Source: Alishewanella longhuensis
Lineage (GTDB): Bacteria > Pseudomonadota > Gammaproteobacteria > Enterobacterales > Alteromonadaceae
Direction of reading: 5' to 3'
NCBI RefSeq assembly: GCF_014653435.1
Contig: NZ_BNAO01000001.1
Span: 717,739 to 781,738 of the forward strand
DNA length: 64,000 nt
Part shown: positions 1 to 10,333 of the stretch, in pieces
Numbering within the stretch: the stretch's first letter is position 1
How the letters are laid out: each line of letters begins with the position of its first letter
The notes under the pieces: model-generated
Database searches by the model: none
The model's input: the letters and a program-made list of their open reading frames with translations, nothing else
Told to the model about the DNA's origin: nothing
Position numbers and translations under genes: made by a program

Positions 1-252
1 CTTCTCATCACCTGCGTTGACCACCTTTCGCCTAAGCTATGGTGCCATTTTGATGTCGTCTCTATTGGTGATACAAAGAGAGCGATTGAAAATAAGTTAC
101 TTTCTGCAGATGTATCTAGTAACGGCCAGCAGTATATGAATTTTTTTGTGCTTTGTCATCTGGCAACTCACATTAGCTGTTATCAACTGCTTATATTTTA
201 TGCTGAATTAACAAAAAGGCGCCGAGTTGGCGCCTTTTGTGTCGTAGAGTAG
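1..252 (+). CDS. Possible 3' end of an unrecognised gene (partial)
   Basis: Frame 1 is open from the first base of the window to a TAG at 250-252, about 83 codons, with no start inside the window. The reading contains VDHLSPKLWCHFDVVS and, further on, YMNFFVLCHLATHISCYQL. I recognise no family. The last ten or so codons run through the rpoD terminator hairpin, which is unusual for a real gene, so this may be a decayed 3' end or a chance open frame. It would be convergent with rpoD. Confidence is low. Confidence 0.25.
   Translation, partial: LLITCVDHLSPKLWCHFDVVSIGDTKRAIENKLLSADVSSNGQQYMNFFVLCHLATHISCYQLLIFYAELTKRRRVGAFCVVE
214..238 (-). terminator. Rho-independent terminator of rpoD
   Basis: A perfect 10-bp inverted repeat (AAAAGGCGCC / GGCGCCTTTT) with a GAGTT loop lies 18 bases after the rpoD stop. 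On the minus strand it is followed by a T run, so it ends the rpsU-dnaG-rpoD transcript. Confidence 0.85.
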
Positions 253-256
253 CTAC

Positions 257-2107
257 TTACTCGTCTAAGAAGCTTTTTAATACTTCTGAGCGGGAAGGGT
301 GGCGTAACTTGCGTAGCGCCTTGGCTTCGATTTGCCGGATCCGCTCGCGCGTTACGTCAAATTGCTTACCTACTTCTTCCAGCGTATGGTCGGTATTCAT
401 ATCGATACCAAAACGCATCCGCAGTACTTTGGCTTCGCGGGCCGTTAAGCCAGCTAAAACTTCGTTAGTCGCGTTTTTCAGGCTTTCCATGGTGGCAGAG
501 TCCAGTGGTGATTCACCACCTGAATCTTCAATAAAATCACCTAAATGCGAATCTTCATCGTCACCAATAGGGGTTTCCATGGAGATTGGCTCTTTAGCGA
601 TTTTCAGCACCTTACGAATTTTATCTTCTGGCATTTGCATGCGTTCTGATAATTCCTCTGGTGATGGCTCGCGCCCCATTTCTTGCAGCATTTGCCGTGA
701 AATACGGTTTAGCTTGTTAATGGTTTCAATCATATGCACCGGGATCCGGATAGTCCGGGCCTGGTCCGCAATAGAGCGGGTGATGGCTTGACGGATCCAC
801 CAGGTCGCATAGGTTGAAAACTTATAACCACGACGGTATTCGAACTTATCTACTGCCTTCATCAAGCCGATATTACCTTCCTGAATTAAATCCAGGAACT
901 GTAAACCACGGTTGGTGTATTTTTTGGCAATAGAGATAACCAAACGTAAGTTCGCTTCTACCATTTCTTTTTTGGCGCGGCGGGCTTTGGCTTCACCAAT
1001 CGACATACGGCGGTTAATATCTTTAATTTTAAAGATACTTAAGCCGGTTTCTTCTTCGACTTTTTTCAGCTTTTCAATGCTGCGCACCAGCTCTTCCTGC
1101 AGCTCTAACAGCTTCGGAGAATAAGGTTTGTTGGCCGCAATTTCAGCTGATAACCAAGCCGTTGAAGTTTCAAAACCAGTGAAAGCTTTAACAAAGTTTT
1201 TCTTCGGCATTTTGGCGTATTCAACGCAATGCTTCATCACTAAGCGCTCTTGCACCCGCACCCGGTCCATCATTTCGCGCATGTTTTTAACTAAGCGATC
1301 GAATTGTTTCGGTACCAGGCGGAAACAGCGGAAGACTTCGCTTAGTTTCTCAATTTCTTCTTTGGTTGTAGGATGCTCACGGCCATTCTTAACGATTGAA
1401 TTGCGCGTAGTATCGTACTGAGTACGCAGCTCAGTGAATTTAATCCGTGCCAGTTCAGGATCCGGACCAGTATCACCATCATCGCTGTCGGCATCACTAT
1501 CTTCATCGCTGTCGTCATCGGTATCAGGAGTATCTGCCTGATGTTCTTCTGGCAAATCAGAACCGATGTTGCTACCCATTACCGGTGCTTCATCAATTTC
1601 ATTCGGATCAATAAAAGCAGAAACAATATCGCTTAGGCGAATTTCTTCTGCTTCGTATTTGTCCCATTGCTCCAGCAGGTAAGTGATGGCTTCAGGATAC
1701 TCGGCGACCGAGGTTTGTACCTGATTGATACCGTCTTCAATACGCTTGGCGATGTCAATTTCGCCTTCACGGGTCAGTAGTTCTACTGTGCCCATTTCAC
1801 GCATGTACATCCGCACCGGATCGGTGGTGCGGCCAAGTTCTTTATCTACGCTCACCAATGCTTGCGCGGCTTCTTCCGCGGCATCTTCATCGGCGGCGGC
1901 GTCTGACATAATCAGATCATCGGCGTCGGGTGCGCTTTCGAACACCTGAATACCCATATCGTTGATCATTCGAATAATATCTTCGATCTGATCAGAGTCG
2001 ATAATGTCTTGTGGAAGGTGATCGTTCACTTCGGCAAAGGTAAGATACCCTTGCTCTTTACCTTTAAGGATCAGGAGTTTTAACTGCGACTGAGGACTTT
2101 GCTCCAT
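257..2107 (-). CDS. rpoD: RNA polymerase sigma factor RpoD (sigma 70)
   Basis: Primary sigma factor that directs RNA polymerase to housekeeping promoters. The protein is 616 aa, the normal size for gammaproteobacterial RpoD (E. coli 613). Visible parts are an N-terminal region 1.1; the acidic insert around residues 195-220 (a run rich in D and S); region 2 with [21 protein letters not shown] and [10 protein letters not shown]; and region 4 ending in the helix-turn-helix [19 protein letters not shown] near the C terminus. It is the last gene of the rpsU-dnaG-rpoD operon, 85 bases after dnaG. The ATG start begins [13 protein letters not shown], which matches the family. Confidence 0.98.
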   Translation of the reverse strand: MEQSPQSQLKLLILKGKEQGYLTFAEVNDHLPQDIIDSDQIEDIIRMINDMGIQVFESAPDADDLIMSDAAADEDAAEEAAQALVSVDKELGRTTDPVRMYMREMGTVELLTREGEIDIAKRIEDGINQVQTSVAEYPEAITYLLEQWDKYEAEEIRLSDIVSAFIDPNEIDEAPVMGSNIGSDLPEEHQADTPDTDDDSDEDSDADSDDGDTGPDPELARIKFTELRTQYDTTRNSIVKNGREHPTTKEEIEKLSEVFRCFRLVPKQFDRLVKNMREMMDRVRVQERLVMKHCVEYAKMPKKNFVKAFTGFETSTAWLSAEIAANKPYSPKLLELQEELVRSIEKLKKVEEETGLSIFKIKDINRRMSIGEAKARRAKKEMVEANLRLVISIAKKYTNRGLQFLDLIQEGNIGLMKAVDKFEYRRGYKFSTYATWWIRQAITRSIADQARTIRIPVHMIETINKLNRISRQMLQEMGREPSPEELSERMQMPEDKIRKVLKIAKEPISMETPIGDDEDSHLGDFIEDSGGESPLDSATMESLKNATNEVLAGLTAREAKVLRMRFGIDMNTDHTLEEVGKQFDVTRERIRQIEAKALRKLRHPSRSEVLKSFLDE

Positions 2108-2192
2108 AGAGACTTATCTTCCACCAAAGTTGTTAATCTAAAAATGCGAACTAGTGATTATAACAAAGCGCGGCTTTTCTAGCCAGCCGCAG

Positions 2193-3950
2193 TTAGCTCA
2201 CTGGACGCGGTTTTTTGCTTTTTAACGCTTTGAGCAGCAATACATACTCATGTTGCTCGGTTTGCGTTAGCTGTTTTAGCTTATCTTTACGCTCTAGCGC
2301 TTCTAGGCGCTGCTGTAAATATAAATCCTCGATGCTATGAAAGGTATCAAGGAAATCTTGGCTTAGCTGTTCTGGTTCAATCTGATGTTCCCAAGTTGCT
2401 AACTTTAATAGGATGGCATGCTCTGGCAGATCTCGCCAGTATTCCAACAATTGTGCAGTGGTTAGCTCTGGTTTTTCTAGTAAATGGCGCTGCACAGCCA
2501 GTAACAAACCAATACCCGGAATATTGGCATCTGCCAGCTCCGGTGCGTACGGCATAACTTTCGCTAGTGCCGGATATTGAATTAATAACGCGATGGCGCG
2601 ACGCATCGGTGTTATTTTTAATGCTGAACTTATCGGCCGGTTCACCGCTCTGCTGGTATTGACCTTAAGGCGTTGAGTTTTACGCCCTAATAAATTATCC
2701 AATTTTTCAGTAAGCTGTTCTTTATAAAAGCTACCCGGGATCAGCTTAATAAGGTCGGTGCCTTTGTTGGCTAATGCCGATTTACCGGCATCAGTATTCG
2801 CATCAAACTCGGCTAATAAATGTTCAAACAAATATTGGCTGAGTGGTTGTGCTTGCTCTAACCGTTGTAAAAAGGCTGCTTTACCCTCTTTTTGCACCAG
2901 TGAATCAGGATCTTCACCATCGGGCAAAAATACAAAGTTTAGCTCTACACCATCTTTCAATTGTGGCAGCGCACTCTGTAAGGCGCGCCAGGCAGCATCT
3001 CGACCTGCTCTGTCACCGTCGTAGCAGCAAATCACCTGCGGTGCATAACGAAATAGTGTATGCATATGATCAGAGGTAGTTGCCGTTCCCAAGCAAGCTA
3101 CAGCAAACTTAATGTCATGCTCAGCTAACGCAACCACGTCCATGTAGCCTTCAACAACCAAAATACGGTTGAGATGGCCAGGTTGCTGCCTCACCTCGTA
3201 TAGGCCATAAAGTTCACGGCCTTTATGAAACAACCGGGTCTCAGGCGAATTTAAGTATTTGGGTTGACCATCACCTAGCACTCTGCCACCAAAAGCAATA
3301 ACCCGGCCGCGTTTATCGCGGATAGGAAACATTAGCCGATCGCGAAAAAAATCAAACTCGCGGCCATTGTCATTGCGGCTGATAAGCTTTAATTCATAAA
3401 GCTGGTCACGTAATACTTTACCAGAATAGCCACCTAGGGCTTTGAGTAAGGCATCCCAGCTTTCGGGAGCGTAGCCCAGCTGAAAGTCTTGAATCGTTTG
3501 TGCACTTAGCCCACGCTTTTGCAAATATTGCTGTACCTCAGGCGCTCGGACATCTTGTTGTAATTGCCGCTGATAGAAATCTGCGGCTTGTTGCATTAAA
3601 TGATAGTCGTCAGCCTGTGGCGCTGGCCTGTTACTGTGAGAGCCTTTTTCACGTGGTACTTCTAAGTGGAGGTCTTTGGCCAGCTCTTCAATCGCTTCAA
3701 CAAACTCTAACTGTTCAAACTCCATCATAAAGGTAATGGCATTACCATGGGCACCACAACCAAAGCAATGGTAAAACTGCTTATCCGGGCTTACGGTAAA
3801 AGACGGACTTTTTTCATTATGGAATGGGCAACAGGCAGTATAGTTGCGGGCACCGGCTTTTTTAAGCGGCACACGTTTGTCAATCAGCTCTACGATATCA
3901 GTACGCGCAAGCAGATCATCGATAAATTGACGGGGGATTTGTCCTGCCAC
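2193..3950 (-). CDS. dnaG: DNA primase DnaG
   Basis: Primase that makes RNA primers at the replication fork and is recruited by the DnaB helicase. It has 585 aa. The N-terminal CHC2 zinc finger is seen at about residues 40-64 (CPFHNEKSP ... FYHCFGCG). The TOPRIM core is seen as VVEGYMDVVAL and CYDGDRAGRDAAWRAL at about 265-320. The C-terminal third is the helicase-binding domain. It is the middle gene of the macromolecular synthesis operon. A terminator-like hairpin lies between it and rpsU, so its level is probably set below that of rpsU. Confidence 0.97.
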   Translation of the reverse strand: MAGQIPRQFIDDLLARTDIVELIDKRVPLKKAGARNYTACCPFHNEKSPSFTVSPDKQFYHCFGCGAHGNAITFMMEFEQLEFVEAIEELAKDLHLEVPREKGSHSNRPAPQADDYHLMQQAADFYQRQLQQDVRAPEVQQYLQKRGLSAQTIQDFQLGYAPESWDALLKALGGYSGKVLRDQLYELKLISRNDNGREFDFFRDRLMFPIRDKRGRVIAFGGRVLGDGQPKYLNSPETRLFHKGRELYGLYEVRQQPGHLNRILVVEGYMDVVALAEHDIKFAVACLGTATTSDHMHTLFRYAPQVICCYDGDRAGRDAAWRALQSALPQLKDGVELNFVFLPDGEDPDSLVQKEGKAAFLQRLEQAQPLSQYLFEHLLAEFDANTDAGKSALANKGTDLIKLIPGSFYKEQLTEKLDNLLGRKTQRLKVNTSRAVNRPISSALKITPMRRAIALLIQYPALAKVMPYAPELADANIPGIGLLLAVQRHLLEKPELTTAQLLEYWRDLPEHAILLKLATWEHQIEPEQLSQDFLDTFHSIEDLYLQQRLEALERKDKLKQLTQTEQHEYVLLLKALKSKKPRPVS

Positions 3951-3971
3951 ACTTGTCCTTTTTATTCAGGC

Positions 3972-4007
3972 TTCAGAAAAAGACAAACCGTGTTACGGGA
4001 ACACGGT
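3972..4007 (-). terminator. Intra-operon terminator/attenuator between rpsU and dnaG
   Basis: On the minus strand an 8-bp perfect stem (ACCGTGTT / AACACGGT, loop CCCGT, plus-strand 3987-4007) is followed by TTGTCTTTTTC. It sits between rpsU and dnaG, where E. coli has a known terminator that makes S21 mRNA more abundant than dnaG-rpoD mRNA. The same role is inferred here. Confidence 0.65.
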
Positions 4008-4106
4008 GTGCAGATAAAGCATTTTTTAGGGTAGCAAGACTAAATATTTAGCGATGCTTTTGCCAGCCTGGCAAATAACCCTATGCCGGTACCCTAAGAC
4101 TGTAGA

Positions 4107-4322
4107 TTAGTACAGGCGGATACGACGTGCATTTTCGCGAGACAGCTTCTTCGCGTGGCGTTTTACCGCGGCAGCTTTCTTGCGTTTACGAATCCAAGTT
4201 GGTTTTTCATAGAACTCTTTAGCGCGAACGTCAGCTAATACGCCGGCTTTTTCGCATGAGCGCTTGAAACGACGTAAAGCTACGTCAAAGGGTTCGTTTT
4301 CTTTTACTTTAACTACAGGCAT
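4107..4322 (-). CDS. rpsU: 30S ribosomal protein S21
   Basis: Small basic ribosomal protein of 71 aa, the exact family length. The sequence begins [21 protein letters not shown] and ends ENARRIRLY, with the Lys/Arg-rich stretch [18 protein letters not shown] typical of S21. S21 helps the 30S subunit bind mRNA at initiation. It is the first gene of the rpsU-dnaG-rpoD operon and is divergent from tsaD. Upstream on the minus strand is TGAGGTGAGAAT, a good ribosome binding site. Confidence 0.98.
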   Translation of the reverse strand: MPVVKVKENEPFDVALRRFKRSCEKAGVLADVRAKEFYEKPTWIRKRKKAAAVKRHAKKLSRENARRIRLY

Positions 4323-4385
4323 TAAATTCTCACCTCAGGCCAAAAACTGGTTATCGTTAACCAATACGATTAAAAATGGTGCGGT

Positions 4386-4415
4386 ATTTTACGCAAAAAG
4401 CACCACCAAAGTAAA
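4386..4415 (-). promoter_or_regulatory. Candidate sigma70 promoter of rpsU
   Basis: On the minus strand TTTACT (4410-4415) and TAAAAT (4386-4391) are 18 bases apart, about 64 bases before the rpsU start. The match is fair; this is a prediction by eye. Confidence 0.4.
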
Positions 4416-4590
4416 GCGCTTAAGTGATCTTAAATCAGATCCTCTGGCTATGGGGTGTGCAAGCCGCTACAATGCGCGTTTTCAGGGGCGCAATGATAAC
4501 GAAAAAACGAGCCTTGTGTTGGTTTTTTAGCAATTATTTGTCGAACAGTCATAGAAAACTGCCATGCGAAGTGCAGCAAAGGTCTTAACA

Positions 4591-5604
4591 ATGCGAGTTT
4601 TAGGTATCGAAACCTCTTGTGATGAAACCGGCATTGCCATTTATGATGGTAAGCTGGGCTTACTTAGCCATGTGTTATATAGCCAAATTCCTATTCACGC
4701 TGATTATGGTGGCGTTGTCCCTGAGCTGGCTTCACGAGATCATGTACGTAAGACCTTACCTCTGATTAAACAAGCGCTAAAAGAAGCTGGGCTTACTGCC
4801 GCTGATATCGATGGCGTGGCTTACACCGCCGGGCCTGGCTTGGCTGGCGCACTGCTAGTTGGTGCAACTTTAGGGCGTAGTTTAGCTTTTGCCTGGCAAA
4901 AGCCCGCTTTGGCGGTACATCATATGGAAGGCCATTTATTGGCACCTATGCTGGAAGAAGAGGTGCCCGAGTTCCCTTTTTTGGCATTGCTGGTATCAGG
5001 TGGACATACACAGTTGGTTGGGGTTGAAGGCATAGGTCGTTACACCTTACTTGGCGAGTCAATTGATGATGCTGCCGGTGAAGCCTTTGATAAAACCGCT
5101 AAATTGATGGGGTTGGATTACCCTGGTGGCCCATTATTGGCTAAGTTGGCTAAAACGGGTGATGCTAAAAAATATGCCTTTCCAAGGCCAATGACTGATC
5201 GCCCAGGCTTAGATTTTAGCTTTAGTGGCTTAAAAACGGCAGCCTCGATGGTAATTCAAAAAGAAGGTAGCTCAGCGCAAGTGCAAGCGGATATCGCCGC
5301 TTCATTTCAGCAGGCAGTGGTAGATACCTTGCTGATAAAATGCCGTAGGGCCCTGCAACAAACCGGTTTTAAACGTTTGGTCATTGCCGGTGGTGTAAGT
5401 GCTAATGAGTCTCTACGCGAACAATTGGCACTGATGCTGAGTTCACTGGGCGGTAAAGTGTATTACCCACGCAAAGAATTTTGTACCGACAACGGTGCTA
5501 TGATTGCTTTTGCTGGTTATCAGCGGTTAAAGGCCGGGCAGCAGCAGGACCTTACCATCGGGGTTACACCTCGCTGGCCATTAGACTTACTGCCTGCTGT
5601 GTAA
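4591..5604 (+). CDS. tsaD: tRNA N6-adenosine threonylcarbamoyltransferase TsaD
   Basis: Catalytic subunit that transfers threonylcarbamoyl to A37 of ANN-decoding tRNAs, working with TsaB and TsaE. I chose the ATG at 4591 ([14 protein letters not shown]), which matches the family N terminus; an in-frame ATG at 4564 would add nine untypical residues. The protein has 337 aa. The iron-binding histidines are visible in [12 protein letters not shown] at about residues 110-115, and the ASKHA nucleotide fold motifs VSGGHTQLV and [12 protein letters not shown] are present. It is divergent from rpsU, the order known in E. coli. Confidence 0.97.
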   Translation: MRVLGIETSCDETGIAIYDGKLGLLSHVLYSQIPIHADYGGVVPELASRDHVRKTLPLIKQALKEAGLTAADIDGVAYTAGPGLAGALLVGATLGRSLAFAWQKPALAVHHMEGHLLAPMLEEEVPEFPFLALLVSGGHTQLVGVEGIGRYTLLGESIDDAAGEAFDKTAKLMGLDYPGGPLLAKLAKTGDAKKYAFPRPMTDRPGLDFSFSGLKTAASMVIQKEGSSAQVQADIAASFQQAVVDTLLIKCRRALQQTGFKRLVIAGGVSANESLREQLALMLSSLGGKVYYPRKEFCTDNGAMIAFAGYQRLKAGQQQDLTIGVTPRWPLDLLPAV

Positions 5605-5677
5605 CGTTATTTAACGTGCTTTTGTAATCAACTCAGGTTGTGTAGCAATATTGCTGCAGCTTTAAGTGTGGCAGTCG

Positions 5678-6283
5678 TTACTCCCTGATGCGTTTTGATT
5701 TATCCCAAATTTTACTTTCTTGTCGCCGGTACAATCTTATAATATTTTCCCGATGACGTATGATAATCAATATGCTTAACATGAATACTGGCAGGGTATA
5801 TAAGGGTTTAATCCACCAGGTAAACAACGGTGCCAGAGCCACGGTGAGTAAGGCGCCAAGTGAAGAATAACCGGTAACTAACACTACGATAAGCCAGGTA
5901 CCTATCAGTAAACCGGCTAAATCCAAGCCGATAGGCATCATGGCACCAAAGGCGGTAGCAACAGCTTTACCTCCTTTAAAGCCAAAAAACAGTGGATAAA
6001 TATGGCCAAGACAAGCACAAATACCAATAACACCTAGCCAGAGAGGCTCTATTTTTAGAAAATAAGAGCCCCAAACCGGAATAGTGCCTTTCAATATATC
6101 AAACAGCAGTACCATCACCGCCGGGAGTTTACCGCCTAAGCGCAGCACATTAGTGGTCCCTGGGTTACCTGAACCATGAAAGCGCGGATCGGGTAAACGA
6201 AACAGCTGGCAAACCAACACGGCCGATGAAATCGAACCGAGCAGATATGCAATAACCATCATTATCAGGATTAGCAAGGTCAT
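5678..6283 (-). CDS. plsY: Acyl-phosphate glycerol-3-phosphate acyltransferase PlsY
   Basis: Inner-membrane enzyme that acylates glycerol 3-phosphate from acyl phosphate, the first step of phospholipid synthesis. The frame is open further upstream, but the ATG at 6283 ([20 protein letters not shown]) gives the standard N terminus and 201 aa. The three PlsY motifs can be seen: [25 protein letters not shown] and [20 protein letters not shown]. There are several hydrophobic spans. It is divergent from folB and convergent with tsaD. Confidence 0.95.
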   Translation of the reverse strand: MTLLILIMMVIAYLLGSISSAVLVCQLFRLPDPRFHGSGNPGTTNVLRLGGKLPAVMVLLFDILKGTIPVWGSYFLKIEPLWLGVIGICACLGHIYPLFFGFKGGKAVATAFGAMMPIGLDLAGLLIGTWLIVVLVTGYSSLGALLTVALAPLFTWWIKPLYTLPVFMLSILIIIRHRENIIRLYRRQESKIWDKSKRIRE

Positions 6284-6421
6284 TCCGTGGTTCCTCAGCA
6301 CCCATTTTTGCGCTACTATTGCAACAGATTTATTCGGGTAGCAAAATAACGGTTTTCTTGCATTTTGCCTATGGCACCAGCCTACCTGAAACGAAAAATA
6401 ACGCAATGCGGAATTAACTTA

Positions 6422-6787
6422 ATGGACATGGTTTTTATCAAGCAGTTACAAGTTGATACCGTAATTGGCGTGTACGACTGGGAAAAGACGATTAAACAAC
6501 GTTTGGTATTAGACATTACACTGGCCACAGATCAACGAGCTGCAGCGAGTAGCGATGATATTCGCTTAACTCTGGACTATGCCGTTATCAGCGAGAAAGT
6601 GATTAAACTTATCACGGCCCAACCTATAGAGCTGATAGAGACCGTTGCCGAGCGGGTAGCCCAGCTGTTACTACAAGAGTTCGCAACATCGCGAGTTGAA
6701 GTTACAGTGTGTAAGCCAGGCGCGGTAGCTGAAGCGCAAACAGTCGGTGTACAGATAACACGTTATGCCCCCGGAGCAAACAGCTAA
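6422..6787 (+). CDS. folB: Dihydroneopterin aldolase FolB
   Basis: Folate pathway enzyme that cleaves 7,8-dihydroneopterin to 6-hydroxymethyl-dihydropterin and glycolaldehyde. I chose the ATG at 6422 (MDMVFIKQLQVDTVIGVYDWEK), which matches the family start and gives 121 aa; the longer open frame begins inside the plsY leader. Typical FolB features are VYDWEK, TLDYAVISEKV, and LIETVAERVAQLLL with the conserved Glu. Its stop overlaps the folK ATG by one base (TAATG), so the two are translationally coupled and act in consecutive steps. Confidence 0.95.
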   Translation: MDMVFIKQLQVDTVIGVYDWEKTIKQRLVLDITLATDQRAAASSDDIRLTLDYAVISEKVIKLITAQPIELIETVAERVAQLLLQEFATSRVEVTVCKPGAVAEAQTVGVQITRYAPGANS

Positions 6788-7275
6788 TGGTACTGGTTTA
6801 TATTAGTGTGGGCTCCAATATCAATCGAGATTTTAATATTCGTGGCGGATTGCGCGGACTAGCAGAGCATTTTGGAGCCTTAACGCTGTCTTCAGTTTAT
6901 GAAAGTGAAGCCGTAGGGTTTTGTGGTGATCCTTTTTACAATATGGTTGTTGGTGCTGAAACTGACTTGTCGATTGGTGACTGTATTCGTTTGCTGAAAC
7001 AAATTGAAGATCAGTATGGTCGGGTTCGTGGCGCAGAAAAGTTTTCTGGCAGGACTTTAGATCTTGATTTGTTGACCTATGATCAGGTCATTTGTGATAC
7101 GCCGGTGCAGTTACCCCGGGGTGAAATTACTGAAAATGCTTTTGTATTGTGGCCATTGGCTGAGATTGCGGCGGAACAAATTCATCCGGTAACCGGACAA
7201 AGCTATGCCGCTTTATGGCAAGCTTATAATAAATCCCAGAAGCTCTGGCCTATCGATTTTTCATGGAGTGACTAA
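6787..7275 (+). CDS. folK: 6-hydroxymethyl-dihydropterin pyrophosphokinase FolK
   Basis: Enzyme that uses ATP to pyrophosphorylate 6-hydroxymethyl-7,8-dihydropterin, the product of FolB. The protein has 162 aa. The N terminus [19 protein letters not shown] and the signature [14 protein letters not shown] (pterin/Mg-ATP binding, with the DxD pair) identify the HPPK family. The loop [13 protein letters not shown] corresponds to the GPQPDYLN-type substrate loop but is divergent. Order: folB overlaps by 1 base, uppP follows after 2 bases. Confidence 0.94.
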   Translation: MVLVYISVGSNINRDFNIRGGLRGLAEHFGALTLSSVYESEAVGFCGDPFYNMVVGAETDLSIGDCIRLLKQIEDQYGRVRGAEKFSGRTLDLDLLTYDQVICDTPVQLPRGEITENAFVLWPLAEIAAEQIHPVTGQSYAALWQAYNKSQKLWPIDFSWSD

Positions 7276-7277
7276 TC

Positions 7278-8087
7278 TTGAGCATTATTGAAGTTATCAT
7301 CCTGTCTATTCTTCAGGGTATTACCGAATTTTTACCTATCTCTTCTTCAGCGCACCTTATTTTACCTTCCGCTATTTTGGGCTGGGAAGATCAGGGTATC
7401 GCCTTTGATGTGGCGGTACATGTGGGTACCCTATTGGCGGTGATGTTGTACTTTAGGCAGGACATTGCCAATTTGACGGTAGGTTGGGTCAAAAGTCTTG
7501 GTGGTCAGCATAGTACCGATAGCAAGCTGGCGTGGTGGGTGATTTTGGCGACAATTCCGGCAGGGTTAGCGGGTTTGCTAGCAGCTGATTTAATTGAAAC
7601 GTTTTTGCGTTCTCCTTGGGTGATCGCCGTAACGACCATTGTGTTTGGTTTACTACTCTGGCTTGCGGATGCGACAGCAAAACAACAAGTCGCTATGGCG
7701 CAGATGAGCTGGCGCCAAGCGCTGATTATTGGTATTGCCCAGGCTGTAGCACTGATCCCCGGCACTTCACGTTCGGGTATCACCATGACTGCGGCTATGT
7801 TACTGGGGCTAGATAAAGTCAGTGCCGCGCGTTTTTCGTTCCTGTTATCTATCCCTATTATTGTGCTAAGTGGCGGTTACCAAACAACCAAGCTACTCGG
7901 TGAACCGGCGCAATATGATATCAGTGGCATCCTATTCGGGGTCTTGCTGTCCTTTGTTAGTGCCTTGATTTGTATTCATTATTTTCTAAAAATCATCAGC
8001 AAAATGGGCATGTTACCCTTTGTTATTTACCGGCTGTTATTGGGTGTCGGCTTAATTATTTTTCTTAGCTGGTCAGCCGCCAGCTAA
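7278..8087 (+). CDS. uppP: Undecaprenyl-diphosphatase UppP (BacA)
   Basis: Integral membrane phosphatase that recycles undecaprenyl pyrophosphate for peptidoglycan and O-antigen carriers; extra copies give bacitracin resistance. The protein has 269 aa and about eight hydrophobic spans. Family motifs: [17 protein letters not shown] near the N terminus and the phosphatase loop [19 protein letters not shown] at about residues 160-180. The start is TTG (7278-7280) with GGAGTGAC upstream; no better ATG is available, so this is a rare start codon. It follows folK after 2 bases, so the three genes form one transcript. It is convergent with cca. Confidence 0.95.
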   Translation: MSIIEVIILSILQGITEFLPISSSAHLILPSAILGWEDQGIAFDVAVHVGTLLAVMLYFRQDIANLTVGWVKSLGGQHSTDSKLAWWVILATIPAGLAGLLAADLIETFLRSPWVIAVTTIVFGLLLWLADATAKQQVAMAQMSWRQALIIGIAQAVALIPGTSRSGITMTAAMLLGLDKVSAARFSFLLSIPIIVLSGGYQTTKLLGEPAQYDISGILFGVLLSFVSALICIHYFLKIISKMGMLPFVIYRLLLGVGLIIFLSWSAAS

Positions 8088-8094
8088 TTCACAT

Positions 8095-9324
8095 CTACCT
8101 GTCGTAGGCGAGCTTAGCCGTGTTGATTCTGGTTAATCTTGCCTGCTGCAGGGCTTCTTTAATCGCCGGCCCTGTTATGCCCTGCGCCATGATCTCTTGC
8201 GTATTGACCTGCTGTGCCGCTGTTGCCAGTTGTTGCAAGTAGGCGGCCTGGGGATATGCTGCTTGCTCAAAGCCAGTTCGCCCGCGGAGATCGGCTGTGC
8301 AGCACAGCAAAATATCATCAAGTCGTCCGGGTTTGCGCCACAGATCAATAGCATTAAAAAACTTCAGCACTGTGCTGGCTTTTAGCTCCTTTGCTCGGTG
8401 AATCAGTTGATGATACTCGCATACCAGTAACGCCAGCTCGCGGCACTGGTTGGGTACTCGTAAGCGATCACAGAGTTGGTTTATCAAGGGTAAGCCGGTA
8501 TGTTCATGACCATGATGCGACGGCAGTAATTCACTGGGTGTTATACCTTTGCCCAAATCATGCACCAGGCTGGCGAAACGCACTTCTAATTTATCAGACA
8601 GCAAAGCCGCTTGCGCTAAAACCAATAAGGTATGAATGCCGGTATCAATTTCCGGGTGCCATTTTTCTGGTTGCGGCACCCCCCATAAGTTTGCCAGCTC
8701 TGGCATCAGGGCTTTTAGTGCGCCGCAGTCATACAACAACTGAAAATAAGCTGCCGGGCTTTGGCTGCTCAGGGCTTTTGCGGTCTCTACCCAAACCCGC
8801 TCTGGGCTTAGGGTATTAAGCTCACCACTGGTACTAAGCTGTTGCATTAGCGCCAAAGTTTCTGGGGCAACCTTAAAACCTAAATGAGCATAGCGCGCAT
8901 AAAAACGGGCCACGCGCAGCACTCTAAGCGGGTCTTCTACAAAGGCATCAGACACATGGCGTAATAGCTTTTGAGCAAGATCCTGTTGTCCGCCATAAGG
9001 GTCAATCAGCTTGCCATCAGCCGTTTTAGCAATAGCATTAATGGTTAAATCACGGCGCGCTAAATCTTGTTCCAGCGTGACATCGGTGGCGGCATAGACC
9101 GTAAAGCCGGTATAGCCATTACCACTTTTACGCTCGGTGCGGGCCAGTGCATATTCTTCTTTAGTTTGGGGATGCAAAAAAACCGGGAAGTCTTTACCTA
9201 CTTGCTGATAGCCTTGCGCCAACATATCTGTTGGGCTGGCGCCCACAACCACCCAGTCTTTTTCGTGAAAAGGATAGCCTAAAAGTTCATCGCGAACGGC
9301 GCCGCCTACAAGATATATCTGCAC
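8095..9324 (-). CDS. cca: CCA tRNA nucleotidyltransferase (with HD domain)
   Basis: Adds or repairs the 3' CCA of tRNAs without a template. The GTG at 9324 gives the canonical N terminus [M][15 protein letters not shown] and 409 aa (E. coli 412), with AGGAAAG 5 bases upstream; in-frame ATGs at 9342 and 9354 would add 6-10 residues with poorer ribosome sites. The nucleotidyltransferase motifs EKDWVVVG and [10 protein letters not shown], and the HD motif [13 protein letters not shown] at about residue 255, are all present, so it is the bacterial class with associated phosphohydrolase activity. It is convergent with uppP as in E. coli. Confidence 0.96.
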   Translation of the reverse strand: MQIYLVGGAVRDELLGYPFHEKDWVVVGASPTDMLAQGYQQVGKDFPVFLHPQTKEEYALARTERKSGNGYTGFTVYAATDVTLEQDLARRDLTINAIAKTADGKLIDPYGGQQDLAQKLLRHVSDAFVEDPLRVLRVARFYARYAHLGFKVAPETLALMQQLSTSGELNTLSPERVWVETAKALSSQSPAAYFQLLYDCGALKALMPELANLWGVPQPEKWHPEIDTGIHTLLVLAQAALLSDKLEVRFASLVHDLGKGITPSELLPSHHGHEHTGLPLINQLCDRLRVPNQCRELALLVCEYHQLIHRAKELKASTVLKFFNAIDLWRKPGRLDDILLCCTADLRGRTGFEQAAYPQAAYLQQLATAAQQVNTQEIMAQGITGPAIKEALQQARLTRINTAKLAYDR

Positions 9325-9400
9325 ATGCTTTCCTGATTGCATATTTTTTGCCATTATACCCTTCTTGCCATAAATTGCAGTGCTGAGAAACAGGATAGCG

Positions 9401-10327
9401 ATGTATACCGGATTTTTTGGTTTAACCAGCCCGCCATTTTCCATAGCGCCTAACCCCGACTTTATGTATTTAAGCCCGCGGCATACCGAGGCGCTGGCCC
9501 ATTTACGTTATGGTTTGGGTGATGCAGGTGGTTTTGTATTGTTAACAGGGGAAGTTGGTACCGGTAAAACCACGGTATCGCGCACCTTGCTGCAGGAGCT
9601 AGATGAACACACTGAGGTAGCTTTTATCCTAAATCCTACCTTATCTGAGTTGGAATTACTGGCCGCCATTTGTGATGAGCTAAAGATACGTTACAAAAAA
9701 GCCGACGCCAGTTTAAAGTTGTTAAGCGATAAAATTACTCAGCGCTTACAAAAAAACCATGCTGCGGGTAAAAAAACGATTTTAATTATTGATGAGGCCC
9801 AGCATTTACAACCAGCTGTACTTGAACAATTAAGATTGCTGACTAACTTGGAAACCAATACCAAAAAACTGCTGCAAGTTATTTTGATTGGTCAGCCTGA
9901 ATTGCAGCAATTGCTACAGCGTAATGATTTGCGGCAACTCGCTCAGCGAATTACTGCTCGTTATCATTTGTTGCCACTAAATTTTGCTGAAGTGCAGCAT
10001 TATGTGCGTTTTCGGTTACAGGTAGCGGGTTGTCAGCGCCCGGTGTTTAGTGACAAAGCTGTGAAACGACTGTTTGAGCTAAGTGGCGGTATTCCGCGGT
10101 TGGTCAATTTACTGGCCGATCGCGCCATGTTAGCAGCCTATAGTCAGCAGCAGCCGTTAGTCGAAGCACCTGAGGTGCAGCGTGCTGCTACCGAAATTCT
10201 GCCTCCCGTTGCTAGTGCTGGAAATAAGACATTACCCATATGGTTATGGCTGCTATTGGCGTTATTCGGTATACTGCTTGGGCTTTTACTCGCCATACAA
10301 TTGCTGCCACTATTTCGCGGAGATTAA
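9401..10327 (+). CDS. gspA: GspA/ExeA-type AAA ATPase, compact form
   Basis: The sequence begins [21 protein letters not shown] and [13 protein letters not shown], the hallmark of ExeA/GspA/MshM ATPases. Walker [10 protein letters not shown] at about residues 48-56, Walker [11 protein letters not shown] at about 127-136, and one strong membrane span near residues 280-303, just before the C terminus. Full-length GspA proteins continue after this span into a periplasmic peptidoglycan-binding domain; this 308-aa protein stops there, so that domain is absent. In the family GspA works with GspB to assemble the type II secretin in the cell wall. The ATG at 9401 has AGGA upstream; gspB follows after 6 bases. 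Confidence 0.8.
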   Translation: MYTGFFGLTSPPFSIAPNPDFMYLSPRHTEALAHLRYGLGDAGGFVLLTGEVGTGKTTVSRTLLQELDEHTEVAFILNPTLSELELLAAICDELKIRYKKADASLKLLSDKITQRLQKNHAAGKKTILIIDEAQHLQPAVLEQLRLLTNLETNTKKLLQVILIGQPELQQLLQRNDLRQLAQRITARYHLLPLNFAEVQHYVRFRLQVAGCQRPVFSDKAVKRLFELSGGIPRLVNLLADRAMLAAYSQQQPLVEAPEVQRAATEILPPVASAGNKTLPIWLWLLLALFGILLGLLLAIQLLPLFRGD

Positions 10328-10333
10328 CACTTT

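Noticed and set aside
4060-4074. Short TTGCCA/TGGCAA hairpin between rpsU and dnaG
   Set aside because: Only six base pairs with a three-base loop and no T run on either strand; the hairpin at 3987-4007 is the better terminator.
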